Shown: one piece after another, positions 9,177 through 18,162 of the stretch
Position numbering within the stretch: position 1 is the first letter of the stretch
How the letters are laid out: each line of letters begins with the position of its first letter
Source of the DNA: Actinomycetota bacterium
GTDB lineage: Bacteria; Actinomycetota; Nitriliruptoria; Nitriliruptorales; Nitriliruptoraceae
Assembly (NCBI GenBank): GCA_019348115.1
Contig: JAHWKB010000004.1
Coordinates: 1-38,794 of the forward strand
Direction: 5' to 3'
DNA length: 38,794 bases
The notes under the pieces: generated by a model
What the model was told of the DNA's origin: nothing
What the model saw: the letters and a program-made list of their open reading frames with translations, nothing else
Database searches by the model: none
Translations under genes and position numbers: made by a program

Positions 9177-9962
9177 CTACGGCGTGAGCCCGCATGCGGG
9201 GAGGACGATCGCGGCGAGCGCGCCGTCCCCCTCCACGTCGAGGGCGGTCGCCCGCGGGGCGTCGGCGCGTCCCGCACCGATCGCGACGAACTGCTCGACG
9301 GTGACCGGGATGCGGACGGTCGGGTCGCCCTCGGCATCCGCTCCGTCGAGGGCCACCTGGAACGACCGGGCCGGGTCGTCGGTGAGCTCGAAGCGGACGA
9401 CGCCGGGTCGGCCGAGCTTCGTCGGGAGGACCGCAGCGAGGCCCTTCGCGAACCGTTCGACGACGATGGCCGGAGCGGGCCCGCTCGTGTGCCCGGACCT
9501 GCCGACGGCCCGGCGCACGTCCTGCTCGTGCGCGTAGAGGTCGACCACCCGGATGGGGAGGGAGCGGTAGAGCGGCTCCGTCCCTCCTCTGAAGCTCGGC
9601 CCGTCCTCGGCGACATCGGTGTGCGCGGCGAGCTGGGACCTGCGGCGGGCGACGGCGCCTTCGAGCTCCGCGACGACCTCCTCGCGCGATCGCCCGCGTC
9701 GGACGTCGACGAGCACCTCCATGAACCGACCGACGTCGTCGCGGACGTGCGCGGTGTCGCCGGCCAGCGCGTGATCGTCCGGGTACGGGTCGCCGGCGAG
9801 GAGCGCCTCGAGGCTGGCGACGTGGGCGACCTGGTCGGCCACGTCCCAGCCGGGGCAGCCGGTCGGACGGTGCCAGTCGGCGTCGTCGAGGTCGCGGACG
9901 AGCTCCGTGAACGACCGGTAGATGTCCTCGTGCGCCCGGACGAGGGTGGCGAGGTCCTGCAC
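9177..9962 (-). CDS. Maleylpyruvate isomerase-fold (MDMPI/DinB-like) family protein
   Basis: Cytosolic protein of the mycothiol-dependent maleylpyruvate isomerase N-terminal/DinB-like four-helix family, 261 aa; the substrate is unknown. The N-terminal helical bundle shows the family pattern DWHRPTGCPGWDVADQVAHVASLEALLAG, with the WDVADQVAHV histidine as likely metal ligand and a second HxxD-like site at YAHEQDVRRAVG. The C-terminal ~75 residues resemble the SCP2-like MDMPI C domain (VRIPVTVEQFVAIGAG). GTG at 9962 is chosen for the AGGAAGGGG ribosome site upstream. Divergent from the SRPBCC gene. A second member of this family lies at 24308. Such proteins mark mycothiol-making actinomycetes. 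Confidence 0.82.
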   Translation of the reverse strand: MQDLATLVRAHEDIYRSFTELVRDLDDADWHRPTGCPGWDVADQVAHVASLEALLAGDPYPDDHALAGDTAHVRDDVGRFMEVLVDVRRGRSREEVVAELEGAVARRRSQLAAHTDVAEDGPSFRGGTEPLYRSLPIRVVDLYAHEQDVRRAVGRSGHTSGPAPAIVVERFAKGLAAVLPTKLGRPGVVRFELTDDPARSFQVALDGADAEGDPTVRIPVTVEQFVAIGAGRADAPRATALDVEGDGALAAIVLPACGLTP

Positions 9963-10051
9963 GCGGGTCCCCTTCCTGTCCTCGGCGTGGCGGCCGGGGC
10001 GACCGGCCGTCCGTCGGCGGTCGGGCCCGGCGTCCGGGTCCGCGACGCGGC

Positions 10052-10057
10052 ACCGTA
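10052..10057 (-). promoter_or_regulatory. Candidate -10 box (TACGGT) for the MDMPI-fold gene
   Basis: Minus-strand TACGGT (TANNNT) lies about 90 bases upstream of the GTG at 9962, in the spacer shared with the divergent SRPBCC gene. Supported by the hexamer only. Confidence 0.22.
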
Positions 10058-10078
10058 GCCGTGACCCCGGAGGACGCC

Positions 10079-10516
10079 ATGGCGCAGAACACGGTCCACA
10101 TCGATGCTCCCCCCGAGGAGGTGTTCGCGGCGCTGCTCGTCCCCGAGCACTACGCGGACTGGGTCGTCGGCACGAAGGAGGTCCGCGGCGCGGACGACGA
10201 TTGGCCTGCCGTGGGCTCGCGGCTCCACCACACCGTCGGCGTGGGACCGATCACCGTCCGCGACCACACCCTGGTCCAGACCATCGAGCCGCCGCGGCGA
10301 CTCGTCCTCCTGGCGAAGGCCGGCAAACTCGGTGACGCACGGGTCGAGATCGTCCTCGCGGCGGACGGCGACGGCACCGAACTGACCATGGACGAGGTGG
10401 CTGTCAGCGGCCCCGGCGAGACGGTCCCGGACGCGCTCACCGAGCCGGCGATCTTCAGCCGCAACGGCGAGTCGCTCCGCCGGCTCAAGCGCCTGGTCGA
10501 GGAGGGGCCCCTCTAG
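10079..10516 (+). CDS. SRPBCC/polyketide cyclase-like ligand-binding protein
   Basis: Small cytosolic helix-grip protein of the START/SRPBCC superfamily, 145 aa. Such folds bind hydrophobic ligands or catalyse simple cyclisation and dehydration. Ligand unknown. The start TVHIDAPPEEVFAALLVPEHYADWV is the typical first strand plus helix of SRPBCC proteins, and the long C-terminal helix is FSRNGESLRRLKRLVEE. The ATG at 10079 is preferred over the ORF-track GTG at 10061 because GGAGG sits exactly 5 bases before it. It is followed by a hairpin and then the DJ-1 family gene on the same strand. Confidence 0.8.
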   Translation: MAQNTVHIDAPPEEVFAALLVPEHYADWVVGTKEVRGADDDWPAVGSRLHHTVGVGPITVRDHTLVQTIEPPRRLVLLAKAGKLGDARVEIVLAADGDGTELTMDEVAVSGPGETVPDALTEPAIFSRNGESLRRLKRLVEEGPL

Positions 10517-10530
10517 CCCGACCGGGAAGG

Positions 10531-10551
10531 GCCGACCGCCGGACGGTCGGC
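10531..10551 (+). terminator. 8-bp hairpin between SRPBCC and DJ-1 genes
   Basis: GCCGACCG and CGGTCGGC flank a CCGGA loop 14 bases after the SRPBCC stop. It is a likely weak terminator or processing stem; no T tract. Confidence 0.4.
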
Positions 10552-10585
10552 GTGGCAGGCTCGCCTCCCGACGTTCGGAGCGCGC

Positions 10586-11224
10586 GTGCACATCGTCATC
10601 CCGGTCTTCGAGGCCCTCACGGCCCTGGACGCGGTCGGACCGTACGAGGTGCTCCAGCGGCTCCCCGGTGCCACCGTGACGTTCGCCGGGCACGAGGCCG
10701 GGCCGGTCCGGACCGAGAACGGCTTCCTCGGGGTGCTGGCCGACACGACGTTCGAGGATGCGGGGCAGCCGGACGTGGTCGTCGTCCCGGGCGGGATCGG
10801 CACCCGTGCGCTGCTCGAGGACGAGCGCCTCCTCGGGTGGCTCCGCGACGTCCACGCCGGCAGCCGGTTCACCACGTCCGTCTGCACCGGCTCGCTCCTG
10901 CTGGCCGCCGCTGGGCTCCTCGACGGACTGACCGCGACGACGCATTGGGGCGCCCGCGACGTGCTGCGCCGGCTCGGCGCCGAGCCGGTCGCGGAGCGCG
11001 TCGTCGAGCACCTCGACCGACGGATCATCACGGCCGCGGGCGTGTCGTCCGGGATCGACATGGCGCTGCGGCTCTCGGAGCTGCTCGTCGACCGGACGGC
11101 CGCCGAGGCGATGCAGCTCATGATCGAGTACGACCCGCAGCCGCCGACGTCGGTCGGTCGGATCGAGCTCGCCGGCGAGGACGTCCTCGCGCGGGTGGCG
11201 GCCTACTCGGAGGACAAGCGCTGA
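10586..11224 (+). CDS. DJ-1/PfpI family protein (isonitrile hydratase-like)
   Basis: Class I glutamine-amidotransferase-fold protein, 212 aa. The N-terminus MHIVIPVFEALTALDAVGPYEVL, the VVVPGGIG strand, and the nucleophile-elbow cysteine in TTSVCTGSLLLAAAGLLDG (about Cys98), followed by ATTHW, match the isocyanide hydratase/transcriptional-regulator-like branch of DJ-1/PfpI. There is no C-terminal AraC HTH domain, so it is more likely an enzyme than a regulator. GTG at 10586 has GGAG 5 bases upstream. Its last 22 bases overlap the convergent permease gene. The substrate cannot be told from sequence. Confidence 0.85.
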   Translation: MHIVIPVFEALTALDAVGPYEVLQRLPGATVTFAGHEAGPVRTENGFLGVLADTTFEDAGQPDVVVVPGGIGTRALLEDERLLGWLRDVHAGSRFTTSVCTGSLLLAAAGLLDGLTATTHWGARDVLRRLGAEPVAERVVEHLDRRIITAAGVSSGIDMALRLSELLVDRTAAEAMQLMIEYDPQPPTSVGRIELAGEDVLARVAAYSEDKR

Positions 11225-12459
11225 CGCCGCGTCGCCCACCACACGGTGGACCCGGCGGTGAGGAGCGCCGCACCTCCGACGACCGCGACGCCCGGGAGGG
11301 TCACGGCGAGGAGAGCGCACAGCAGGACGCCGAGCCCCGCGAGCCAGCGCGGCCACCGGCGGTCGGCATCCGGCAGCGTCCACGCGGAGGCGTTCGCGAG
11401 GCCGTAGTAGGTGAGCACCGCGAACGAGCTGAAGCCGATGGCACCGCGCAGATCAGCCAGCAGCACGGCCAGGCACACCACGACCGCGACGGTGACCTCG
11501 GCCCGGTACGGGGTGCGGTGGACCGGATGGACCGCCGCCAGCGGTGAGGGGAGCTCGCGGCGACGCGCCATCGACAGCGTGGTGCGGCTGACGCCGGCGA
11601 GGAGCGACAGGAGGACGCTGGCGGCGGCCACCGCGGCGCCGACCCGGACGACGGGCGCGAGCGCGCGCGCCCTGCCCGCCTCGACGGCGGCCGCGAGCGG
11701 CGCGGGCGACGACGCGAGCACGGCAGGCCCCACCGCGAGGAGCGTGCTCGCGAGCACGATCGCGTAGGTGGTGACGACGATGCCGAGCGCCAGCGGGATC
11801 GCCCGCGGGATCGTCGTCCGGGGGTCGCGCACCTCCTCCCCCAGGGTGGCGATGCGCGCGTAGCCGGCGAAGGCGAAGAACAGCAGGCCGCCGGACCGGA
11901 GGATCCCCCGCGGCCCGGTGGGGAGGTCGCCGACGAGGTTGTCGACCGTCGCCGCCCCGCCGAGGAGCGCGGCCGCGACCACGACGACGAGCACGGCGAC
12001 CACGAGACCGACGAGGACGCGGGTGAGGCGCGCGGTCCGCTGCACGCCGCGGTAGTTCACGACCGTCAGCGCGACGACCGCGGCGAGGCCGAGCGGACGG
12101 GCGAGGTCGGGCGAGACGTAGGCGCCGAAGGTGAGCGCCATCGCGGCCAGGCTGGCCGTCTTGCCGACGACGAAGCTCCAGCCGGCCAGGAAGCCCCAGT
12201 AGCCGCCGAGGCGCTCGCGGGCGTAGACGTAGGTGCCACCGGACTCGGGGTAGCGCGCCGCGAGCTGGGCCGACGAGGTCGCGTTGGCGTACGCCACGAC
12301 CGCGGCGAGCGCCAGGCCGGCGAGGAGCCACGTCCCGGCAGCCTCCGCGGCCGGCCCCGGAGCGGCGAAGACGCCGGCGCCGATCATGGCCCCGAGCCCG
12401 ATCATCACCGCATCGGCGGTCCCGAGGCGGCGCGCGAGCCGGGCGTGATCGTCGGCCAC
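11203..12459 (-). CDS. APC-family amino acid permease
   Basis: Inner-membrane amino acid/polyamine/organocation transporter, 418 aa with about 12 hydrophobic helices. The first helix carries the signature GLGAMIGAGVFAAPG (unwound substrate-binding segment), followed by YPESGGTYVYARERLGGYWGFLAGW, typical of APC permeases. Helix 6 has LLFFAFAGYARIATLGEEVRDP. GTG at 12459 is only 4 bases past the rho stop, so it may be read from the rho transcript, although no strong ribosome site is seen; an internal ATG at residue 19 would cut into helix 1. The 3' end overlaps the DJ-1 gene tail to tail. Specific substrate unknown. Confidence 0.9.
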   Translation of the reverse strand: MADDHARLARRLGTADAVMIGLGAMIGAGVFAAPGPAAEAAGTWLLAGLALAAVVAYANATSSAQLAARYPESGGTYVYARERLGGYWGFLAGWSFVVGKTASLAAMALTFGAYVSPDLARPLGLAAVVALTVVNYRGVQRTARLTRVLVGLVVAVLVVVVAAALLGGAATVDNLVGDLPTGPRGILRSGGLLFFAFAGYARIATLGEEVRDPRTTIPRAIPLALGIVVTTYAIVLASTLLAVGPAVLASSPAPLAAAVEAGRARALAPVVRVGAAVAAASVLLSLLAGVSRTTLSMARRRELPSPLAAVHPVHRTPYRAEVTVAVVVCLAVLLADLRGAIGFSSFAVLTYYGLANASAWTLPDADRRWPRWLAGLGVLLCALLAVTLPGVAVVGGAALLTAGSTVWWATRRQRLSSE

Positions 12460-12463
12460 CGGC

Positions 12464-13855
12464 TCAGTGCCCGAGGTTGGACTTGGCGATCATCTGGAGG
12501 AACTGGCTGTTCGATCGCGTCGCCTTGAGCTTGTCGATCAGGAGCTCCAACGACGCGCCGGCGTCCATCGACGCGAGGAGCCGTCGCAGCTTCCACACGG
12601 TCTCGAGCTCGTCCTCCCCGAGGAGGAGCTCCTCGCGCCGCGTGCCCGAGGCCTGGATGTCGATGGCCGGGAAGATGCGCTTCTGCTCCATCTTGCGGTC
12701 GAGCCGGAGCTCCATGTTCCCGGTGCCCTTGAACTCCTCGAAGATCACCTCGTCCATCTTCGAGCCGGTGTCGATCAGCGCGGTCGCGATGATGGTGAGC
12801 GACCCACCCTCCTCGATGTTCCGTGCCGCGCCGAAGAACCGCTTCGGCGGGTAGAGCGCGGCGGAGTCGATGCCGCCGGAGAGGATGCGTCCCGACGCCG
12901 GCGCGGCGAGGTTGTAGGCGCGACCGAGACGGGTGATCGAGTCGAGCAGGATCACGACGTCGCGGCCGCGCTCGACGAGGCGCTTGGCCCGCTCGAGGCA
13001 GAGCTCGGCGACCTGGGTGTGGTCGTCGGCGGGCCGGTCGAAGGTCGACGAGATGACCTCCCCGGCGGTCGAGCGCTGGAAGTCGGTGACCTCCTCGGGG
13101 CGCTCGTCGACGAGCAGCACCATGAGGTGCACGTCCGGGTCGTTGGTCTCGATGGCGTGCGCGAGCTGCTTCAGCACGGTCGTCTTGCCGGCCTTCGGCG
13201 GAGACACGACGAGCCCGCGCTGGCCCTTCCCGATCGGCGACATCATGTCGACGATGCGCATCGAGATCGGGGCGCGCTCCTCGGTCTCGAGGCGCAGCCG
13301 CTCGGTCGGGAACAGCGGCGTGAGCTTCGTGAAGTCGACGCGGTCGTCGTGCTCGCGCGGCCGCTCGCCCTCGATCGTGTCGATGCGGGCCAACGCCGGG
13401 AACTTGTCGCTGTTCTTGTTGCGCCGGATGGGGCCGGAGACGAGATCGCCGCGACGGAGGTTGAACCGGCGCACGTACGACTGGCTCACGTAGACGTCGA
13501 GGTCGCCGGCGAGGTAGCCGGTCGTCCGCAGGAACCCGTAGCCCTCGGGCAGGAGGTCGAGCACGCCCTCGCGGACCTCGGCGTCGGCGAGGTCCGGCTG
13601 CTCGCGCTGCTGGCGCTCCTCGCCACCCTGCGAGCGTCGGCGGCGGTCGCGCTCACGCGGACGCTCGGCGTCGTCGCCGGCGTGGCGACCGTTGCCGTTG
13701 CCGTTCGCAGCGCCGCCGTTCGGGCCGCCGCCGGCGCCGACGATGAGGTCGACGAGCTCGGCCTTCTTGAGCCCGTGGAAGCCCTCGAGCTGGAGGGTCG
13801 CGGCGATCTCGCGCAGCTCGGCGAGGGGCTTCCGCTCGATGACGATGCGGTCCAT
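12464..13855 (-). CDS. rho: Transcription termination factor Rho
   Basis: Hexameric RNA helicase that terminates transcription, 463 aa. An N-terminal SAP-like helix pair ([25 protein letters not shown]) is followed by a G/N-rich then R/E-rich insertion at about 41-92, as in many actinobacterial Rho proteins. Then come the cold-shock RNA-binding domain ([29 protein letters not shown]) and the RecA-type ATPase with Walker [10 protein letters not shown] at about 218-226, Walker [12 protein letters not shown], and the Q-loop/R-loop region [22 protein letters not shown]. The insertion is shorter than in Micrococcus or mycobacteria. It sits between tal and the permease, in the conserved thrB-rho-rpmE-prfA array. 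Confidence 0.98.
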   Translation of the reverse strand: MDRIVIERKPLAELREIAATLQLEGFHGLKKAELVDLIVGAGGGPNGGAANGNGNGRHAGDDAERPRERDRRRRSQGGEERQQREQPDLADAEVREGVLDLLPEGYGFLRTTGYLAGDLDVYVSQSYVRRFNLRRGDLVSGPIRRNKNSDKFPALARIDTIEGERPREHDDRVDFTKLTPLFPTERLRLETEERAPISMRIVDMMSPIGKGQRGLVVSPPKAGKTTVLKQLAHAIETNDPDVHLMVLLVDERPEEVTDFQRSTAGEVISSTFDRPADDHTQVAELCLERAKRLVERGRDVVILLDSITRLGRAYNLAAPASGRILSGGIDSAALYPPKRFFGAARNIEEGGSLTIIATALIDTGSKMDEVIFEEFKGTGNMELRLDRKMEQKRIFPAIDIQASGTRREELLLGEDELETVWKLRRLLASMDAGASLELLIDKLKATRSNSQFLQMIAKSNLGH

Positions 13856-13895
13856 GGAGGGAGGTCTTTCGGGAGGGCGGAGGGGCAGGCAGGCG

Positions 13896-14555
13896 TTACG
13901 AGGAGCGCATCGCGTCCTGGTAGGACTGCCAGTCGGCGGTGAAGTCCTCGAGGCCCTTGTCCGTCAGGGGGTGCTTCACCATCTGGCGGAACACCTTCGC
14001 CGGCATGGTCGCGATGTCCGCGCCCGCGATCGCCGCGTGTGCGACGTGTTGGGGGTGGCGGAGGGAGGCGGCGAGCACCTCGGTGGCGTAGCCCTGGATG
14101 CGGAAGATCTCGCAGATCTCGGACAAGAGCGCGATGCCGTCCGAGGCGATGTCGTCGAGGCGCCCCAGGAACGGGGAGACGTAGGTGGCGCCGGCGCGGG
14201 CGGCGAGGATGGCCTGGGTCGGCGAGAAGCAGAGCGTCACGTTGGTCCGGATGCCCTCGCGGGAGAGCTTCGCGACCGCGCCGAGTCCGGCCGGGATCAG
14301 CGGCACCTTGACCACGACGTTGTCGGCGATCGCGGCGAGCTTGCGGCCCTCGTCGACCATGGCGTCGGTCTCCATCGAGACGACCTCGGCGGAGACGTCG
14401 CCCTGCACCTCGGCGCAGATCTCCTTGATCATCGACGCGAAGTCCTTGCCCTCGCGGGCGGCGAGCGTCGGGTTCGTGGTGACGCCGTCGAGGATCCCCC
14501 ACCGGTTGATCTCGGCGATCTCGTCGATGTTGGCGGTGTCGAGGAACAGCTTCAC
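13896..14555 (-). CDS. tal: Transaldolase, short (TalC/MipB) type
   Basis: Cytosolic class I aldolase moving a dihydroxyacetone unit between pentose-phosphate sugars, 219 aa, typical of the short transaldolase/fructose-6-phosphate aldolase group. It shows [21 protein letters not shown], the Schiff-base lysine Lys83 in [11 protein letters not shown], and [11 protein letters not shown]. At the position where fructose-6-phosphate aldolases carry Gln59 this protein has Glu57 (SAEV), which favours transaldolase activity (family knowledge). GTG at 14555 has AGGAG 8 bases upstream; the long ORF-track extension is a shadow. It is 40 bases upstream of rho on the same strand and interrupts the usual thrB-rho junction. 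Confidence 0.93.
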   Translation of the reverse strand: MKLFLDTANIDEIAEINRWGILDGVTTNPTLAAREGKDFASMIKEICAEVQGDVSAEVVSMETDAMVDEGRKLAAIADNVVVKVPLIPAGLGAVAKLSREGIRTNVTLCFSPTQAILAARAGATYVSPFLGRLDDIASDGIALLSEICEIFRIQGYATEVLAASLRHPQHVAHAAIAGADIATMPAKVFRQMVKHPLTDKGLEDFTADWQSYQDAMRSS

Positions 14556-14703
14556 GCGATCGGCTCCTGTCGCGCTCGCTGCGGGCTCGGATCCGTCGTC
14601 GGTACCGGGGCACGACGAGGAAGGAGTGGAGCGGCGAGAGCGCTCGATGGGTGGGGATCCGTCCGGAGATCCGCGGGGTTGGGCCGCGGCGATGGACGGC
14701 CCG

Positions 14704-14709
14704 ATCATA
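14704..14709 (-). promoter_or_regulatory. Candidate -10 box (TATGAT) for tal-rho
   Basis: Minus-strand TATGAT, close to the consensus TATAAT and rare in such GC-rich DNA, overlaps the thrB stop. It would give tal a leader of about 140 bases. No clear -35 is visible. Confidence 0.35.
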
Positions 14710-15667
14710 CCTCCCGGGGAGGGCGGTGGGAGCAGTCCCGACCGCCGCTGACGGCGCATCCGTCGACGGGGCAGGCCACCGTCCCGGAGAGGTCCCAGTC
14801 GAGCGGGAGCGTCTCGAACCCGTGCGCAGACGCGACGTCCCGACAGGTCTCGAGCTGTCCTCCGTCCGCGGCCGGGACGGCCGCTGCCGCCGTCGGTCCG
14901 GCGCCGGACAGCCACGCGTGGACCCCGCGGGAGCGGAGCGCCCGCACGACCTCGCCGGTCGGTCCCATCACCTCGAGCCGGGCGGGCTCGTGGAGGACGT
15001 CCCCCGTCGCGGCCGGGTCGACGGACCATGCCCCGACCATGGCGCCGACCACGTGGCCGGCGCGGGCACCCTGGACCGCCATGTCCCGCCGGTCGAAGAC
15101 GTCCGGCAGCACGTCCCGTGCCTCGGTGGTCAGCTGCCGTGCCGTCGGCACGAGCGCGACGGGCCGCAGCCGCGGGGTCGGCTGCGCACGACGGACCAGC
15201 AGGCGGCCGTCCGCGTCCGGGGTGCACGCGACGAACCCGCCGAGGATCGCCGGCGCGACGTTGTCGGGGTGGCCCTCGATGGCGTCGGCGAGCTCGACCA
15301 GCTCGAGGTCGCCGACCGGGGCGTCCGTGATCGCGCGGGCGAGCGCGAGCCCCGCGACGATCGCGGCGGAGCTCGACCCCAGCCCCCGCTCGAGCGGCAC
15401 CTCGTTGTGCACGCGCAGCGCGATGTCGGGGACCGCGGCGTCGTGCTCCTCGCAGAACCGGACCACGCAGCGCCACACGAGGTTGTCGTCGCCCGTCGCG
15501 ACCTCGCCGGCACCCTCCCCCGTCGTCGTGACGCGGTCCACGCCGTCGACGCGGTCGGTGCTCTCGACGTAGAGATGCCGGGACACCGCCGCCCCGAACG
15601 CGTCGAAGCCGGGCCCGACGTTGGCGGTCGTCGCGGGCACGCGGACGGTGTGGTGGCGGACGGTCAC
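14705..15667 (-). CDS. thrB: Homoserine kinase
   Basis: GHMP-family kinase that phosphorylates L-homoserine with ATP, the penultimate step to threonine; 320 aa. Motif 1 is [18 protein letters not shown] (about 9-25) and the ATP-binding motif 2 is [13 protein letters not shown] (about 91-103). Motif 3 near the C-terminus reads [15 protein letters not shown] at 15667 is chosen for GAGG 6 bases upstream and because it gives the normal family N-terminus; the ORF-track start adds 27 spurious residues. It is separated from thrC by an MFS gene and has a candidate TAACGT -10 box of its own. Confidence 0.96.
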   Translation of the reverse strand: MTVRHHTVRVPATTANVGPGFDAFGAAVSRHLYVESTDRVDGVDRVTTTGEGAGEVATGDDNLVWRCVVRFCEEHDAAVPDIALRVHNEVPLERGLGSSSAAIVAGLALARAITDAPVGDLELVELADAIEGHPDNVAPAILGGFVACTPDADGRLLVRRAQPTPRLRPVALVPTARQLTTEARDVLPDVFDRRDMAVQGARAGHVVGAMVGAWSVDPAATGDVLHEPARLEVMGPTGEVVRALRSRGVHAWLSGAGPTAAAAVPAADGGQLETCRDVASAHGFETLPLDWDLSGTVACPVDGCAVSGGRDCSHRPPREV

Positions 15668-15699
15668 GACGATCCTCGACGCGGGTGGGCGGTGCGCCG

Positions 15700-15705
15700 A
15701 CGTTA
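15700..15705 (-). promoter_or_regulatory. Candidate -10 box (TAACGT) for thrB
   Basis: Minus-strand TAACGT (TANNNT) lies in the 55-base gap between the MFS gene and thrB, about 33 bases before the thrB GTG. This would decouple thrB from the MFS insertion. Supported by the hexamer only. Confidence 0.3.
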
Positions 15706-15722
15706 GCCCTCGCGGCTGCGCC

Positions 15723-17096
15723 TCAGCTCTCCACGCTCGCCGCCGCATCTCCTCGGGGGGTGCGCACGACCGGGTCGACCTCCGCGCGCCAGAGGTCCCG
15801 GGTCCAGGTCAGCCAACCGGAGCCGTACAGGAACGCGAACACCGCGAGCGTCCAGATGGCGACGTCGAGCCCGGCGACCTCGGCGATGACGCCGGCGAGG
15901 ATCGCGGACAGTCCCATCGCGAGCGTGGCGAGGCCGAAGTCGAGGCTCATCACGCGTCCGCGCACCGCGTCGGGCGTCGTCAGCTGGAGTCCGTAGGTCG
16001 ACGAGATCCACTGGTTCCCGCCGCCGGCGTGCGCGAACACGATCAGCGCGGCCGCGACCCACAGGCCGGTCACGAGCGGGAGGAACAGGTACGCGACGGC
16101 GTAGGCGACGATGGAGGCGCCGCACCAGAACACCAGGCGGCGGCCGTCGTCCCCGTAGAGGCGACGTCCGATGTACGGACCGACGAGCGCACCGAGCCCG
16201 CGACCGGCGAGGAGGATGCCGACGCCGGCGTCGCCGGCCCCGTAGCGGTCGATCGCGAGCACCGGGAGGAGGCCGACGATGCCGTTGCCGACCCCGACCC
16301 CGGACTTGGTGACCATGAACGCGCGCGTGACCTTGCGCGGCCGGACGAAGTCCCACACCTCCGTGACGTGCGACAGCACGCTCGCCGGCGCCGCCACCGT
16401 GCCGAGGTTGAACGGCCGGCGGATCCGGAGCAGCAGCGCCGCGGTCACGACGAACGTCGCGGCGTTGATCAGGAACGACGCCTCACGGCCGAACGCCGCC
16501 GCGGCGGCACCGCCCAGCGCCGCACCCACGAACAGCATCGTCCCCCACACCGAGCCGAAGGCGGTCATGGCGAGCGAGAGGTCCTCCTCCTCGACCACGT
16601 TCGGGAGCACGGCCGAGGCGATGGGCTCGTAGAACGCGGCGAGGGCGGAGATCGACGCGACGCAGACGTACGCGAGCCACGCCTGGCCGAGCTGCGACGC
16701 CGCCACGAGGCCGAGGGCGGGGACGACCCGGAGGACGGCCGAGGCGATCATCAGCCGCTTGCGGTCCATGCGGTCGGCGAGCACGCCGGCGACGGGCGAC
16801 AGGAAGAAGATCGGCAGGACCTCGGCTGCGAACACCCACGCCGTGGCGCCCTCCCGGCCGGTCAGCTCCTTCACGAGACCGGCGACCGCGACGAGCGCGA
16901 ACCAGTCCCCGAGGAAGGACACGATCGAGCCGAGGAACAGCCGCCGGAAGTCGGCGTTCCGACGGATGAGGTCCACCAGCTCGAGGAACTGGTTCCGTCG
17001 CGCAGCACCGGAAACGATCCCGCTCCCGGACGGCTCGACGGCGGGGGTGTCGTCCGGGTCCTCAGGGATGGGCCCGGGACCCCGTTCGGTCGTCAC
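15723..17096 (-). CDS. MFS transporter, MFS_3/EntS-like exporter family
   Basis: Inner-membrane major facilitator protein, 457 aa with about 12 helices and a ~45-residue polar N-terminal tail. NADFRRLFLGSIVSFLGDWFALVA is the typical helix 1 start of the MFS_3 (enterobactin-exporter-like) group, followed by the loop 2-3 motif GVLADRMDRKRLMI. A second-half counterpart reads GPYIGRRLYGDDGRRLV. Substrate unknown; the group exports siderophores, drugs and metabolites. GTG at 17096 lies 10 bases after the thrC stop with no obvious ribosome site, suggesting coupling to thrC. Its place between thrC and thrB may hint at export linked to aspartate-family amino acids, but this is only inference. Confidence 0.9.
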   Translation of the reverse strand: MTTERGPGPIPEDPDDTPAVEPSGSGIVSGAARRNQFLELVDLIRRNADFRRLFLGSIVSFLGDWFALVAVAGLVKELTGREGATAWVFAAEVLPIFFLSPVAGVLADRMDRKRLMIASAVLRVVPALGLVAASQLGQAWLAYVCVASISALAAFYEPIASAVLPNVVEEEDLSLAMTAFGSVWGTMLFVGAALGGAAAAAFGREASFLINAATFVVTAALLLRIRRPFNLGTVAAPASVLSHVTEVWDFVRPRKVTRAFMVTKSGVGVGNGIVGLLPVLAIDRYGAGDAGVGILLAGRGLGALVGPYIGRRLYGDDGRRLVFWCGASIVAYAVAYLFLPLVTGLWVAAALIVFAHAGGGNQWISSTYGLQLTTPDAVRGRVMSLDFGLATLAMGLSAILAGVIAEVAGLDVAIWTLAVFAFLYGSGWLTWTRDLWRAEVDPVVRTPRGDAAASVES

Positions 17097-17106
17097 GAGG
17101 CCGGGA

Positions 17107-18162
17107 TCACAGGAGGCCGAGGACCTCGGCCGCCGCGTCGACGTCCGCAGGGATGGTCGGCGGCTGCGCCGCGCCGGAGATGGCCCAGTCCGGGTCCTTC
17201 AGGCCGTGACCGGTGAGGATGCACACGACCGTGCCGCCCTGCGGGAGCTCGCCGGCCGCGTGCAGCTCGAGCAGGCCCGCCACGGACGCGGCCGACGCCA
17301 GCTCGACGAACACGCCCTGGCGGGCGAGCTTCCGGTAGGCGTCGAGGATCTGGCGGTCGGTGACGGCGCGGATGGAGCCGCCGGACTGCGCGGCCGCCTC
17401 GACGGCGGTGTCCCACGAGGCCGGGTTCCCGATGCGGATCGCGGTCGCGATCGTCTCGGGCTTCTCGATGGGATGGCCGTGCACGATCGGGGCGGCGCCT
17501 GCGGCCTGCCAGCCGCGCATCACCGGGAGGCGGTCGATGAGTCCGTCCGCCTCGTACTCGCGGTAGCCGCGCCAGTAGGCCGTGATGTTGCCGGCGTTAC
17601 CGACCGGCATGACGTGCACATCGGGGGCACGACCGAGCTGGTCGCAGACCTCCCAGGCGCCGGAGCGCTGGCCGTCGATGCGGTACGGGTTGGTCGAGTT
17701 CACGATCTGGACCGGGTACTTCTCGTCGAGCGTCCGGCACATGTCGAGGGCCTGGTCGAAGTTGCCCTCGATCTGGATGACGGTCGCGCCGTGGACGAGC
17801 GCCTGCGCGAGCTTGCCCAGCGCGATCTTGCCGGCGGGGACGAGCACGCCACAGGTGAGCCCGGCCTTGCCGGCGTAGGCGGCTGCGGACGCGGAGGTGT
17901 TGCCGGTGGAGGCGCACACGACCGCCTTCGCGCCGGCCTCGACGGCCTTCGTGATGGCCATCGTCATCCCGCGGTCCTTGAAGGAGCCGGTGGGGTTCGC
18001 GCCGTCGAACTTGAGGTGGACCTCGCAGCCGGTGAGCTCGGACAGCGCCTCGCTGTGGATCAGCGGGGTGCCGCCCTCCCGGAGGGTCACGATCGGGGTG
18101 TCGTCGGAGACCGGCATGCGCTCCCGGTACTCCTCGATGATCCCGCGCCAGACGTGCGGCAT
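17107..18162 (-). CDS. thrC: Threonine synthase
   Basis: PLP enzyme converting O-phosphohomoserine to threonine, 351 aa, the short bacterial class found in actinomycetes. The PLP lysine is Lys62 in [31 protein letters not shown] is the phosphate/asparagine loop, and [14 protein letters not shown] plus [11 protein letters not shown] are late cofactor-binding blocks. ATG at 18162 overlaps the hom stop as TGATG, so the two are translated together. The 1152-residue ORF-track frame containing it is a read-through shadow over hom, GNAT and lysA. Confidence 0.97.
   Translation of the reverse strand: MPHVWRGIIEEYRERMPVSDDTPIVTLREGGTPLIHSEALSELTGCEVHLKFDGANPTGSFKDRGMTMAITKAVEAGAKAVVCASTGNTSASAAAYAGKAGLTCGVLVPAGKIALGKLAQALVHGATVIQIEGNFDQALDMCRTLDEKYPVQIVNSTNPYRIDGQRSGAWEVCDQLGRAPDVHVMPVGNAGNITAYWRGYREYEADGLIDRLPVMRGWQAAGAAPIVHGHPIEKPETIATAIRIGNPASWDTAVEAAAQSGGSIRAVTDRQILDAYRKLARQGVFVELASAASVAGLLELHAAGELPQGGTVVCILTGHGLKDPDWAISGAAQPPTIPADVDAAAEVLGLL

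Noticed and set aside
12680-13860. Rho insertion as an unusual domain
   Set aside because: G/N-rich and R/E-rich insertions in the N-terminal domain are usual in actinobacterial Rho.
15621-17216. 531-aa plus ORF antisense to the MFS gene
   Set aside because: Charged low-complexity product with no motif; mirror of transmembrane codons.
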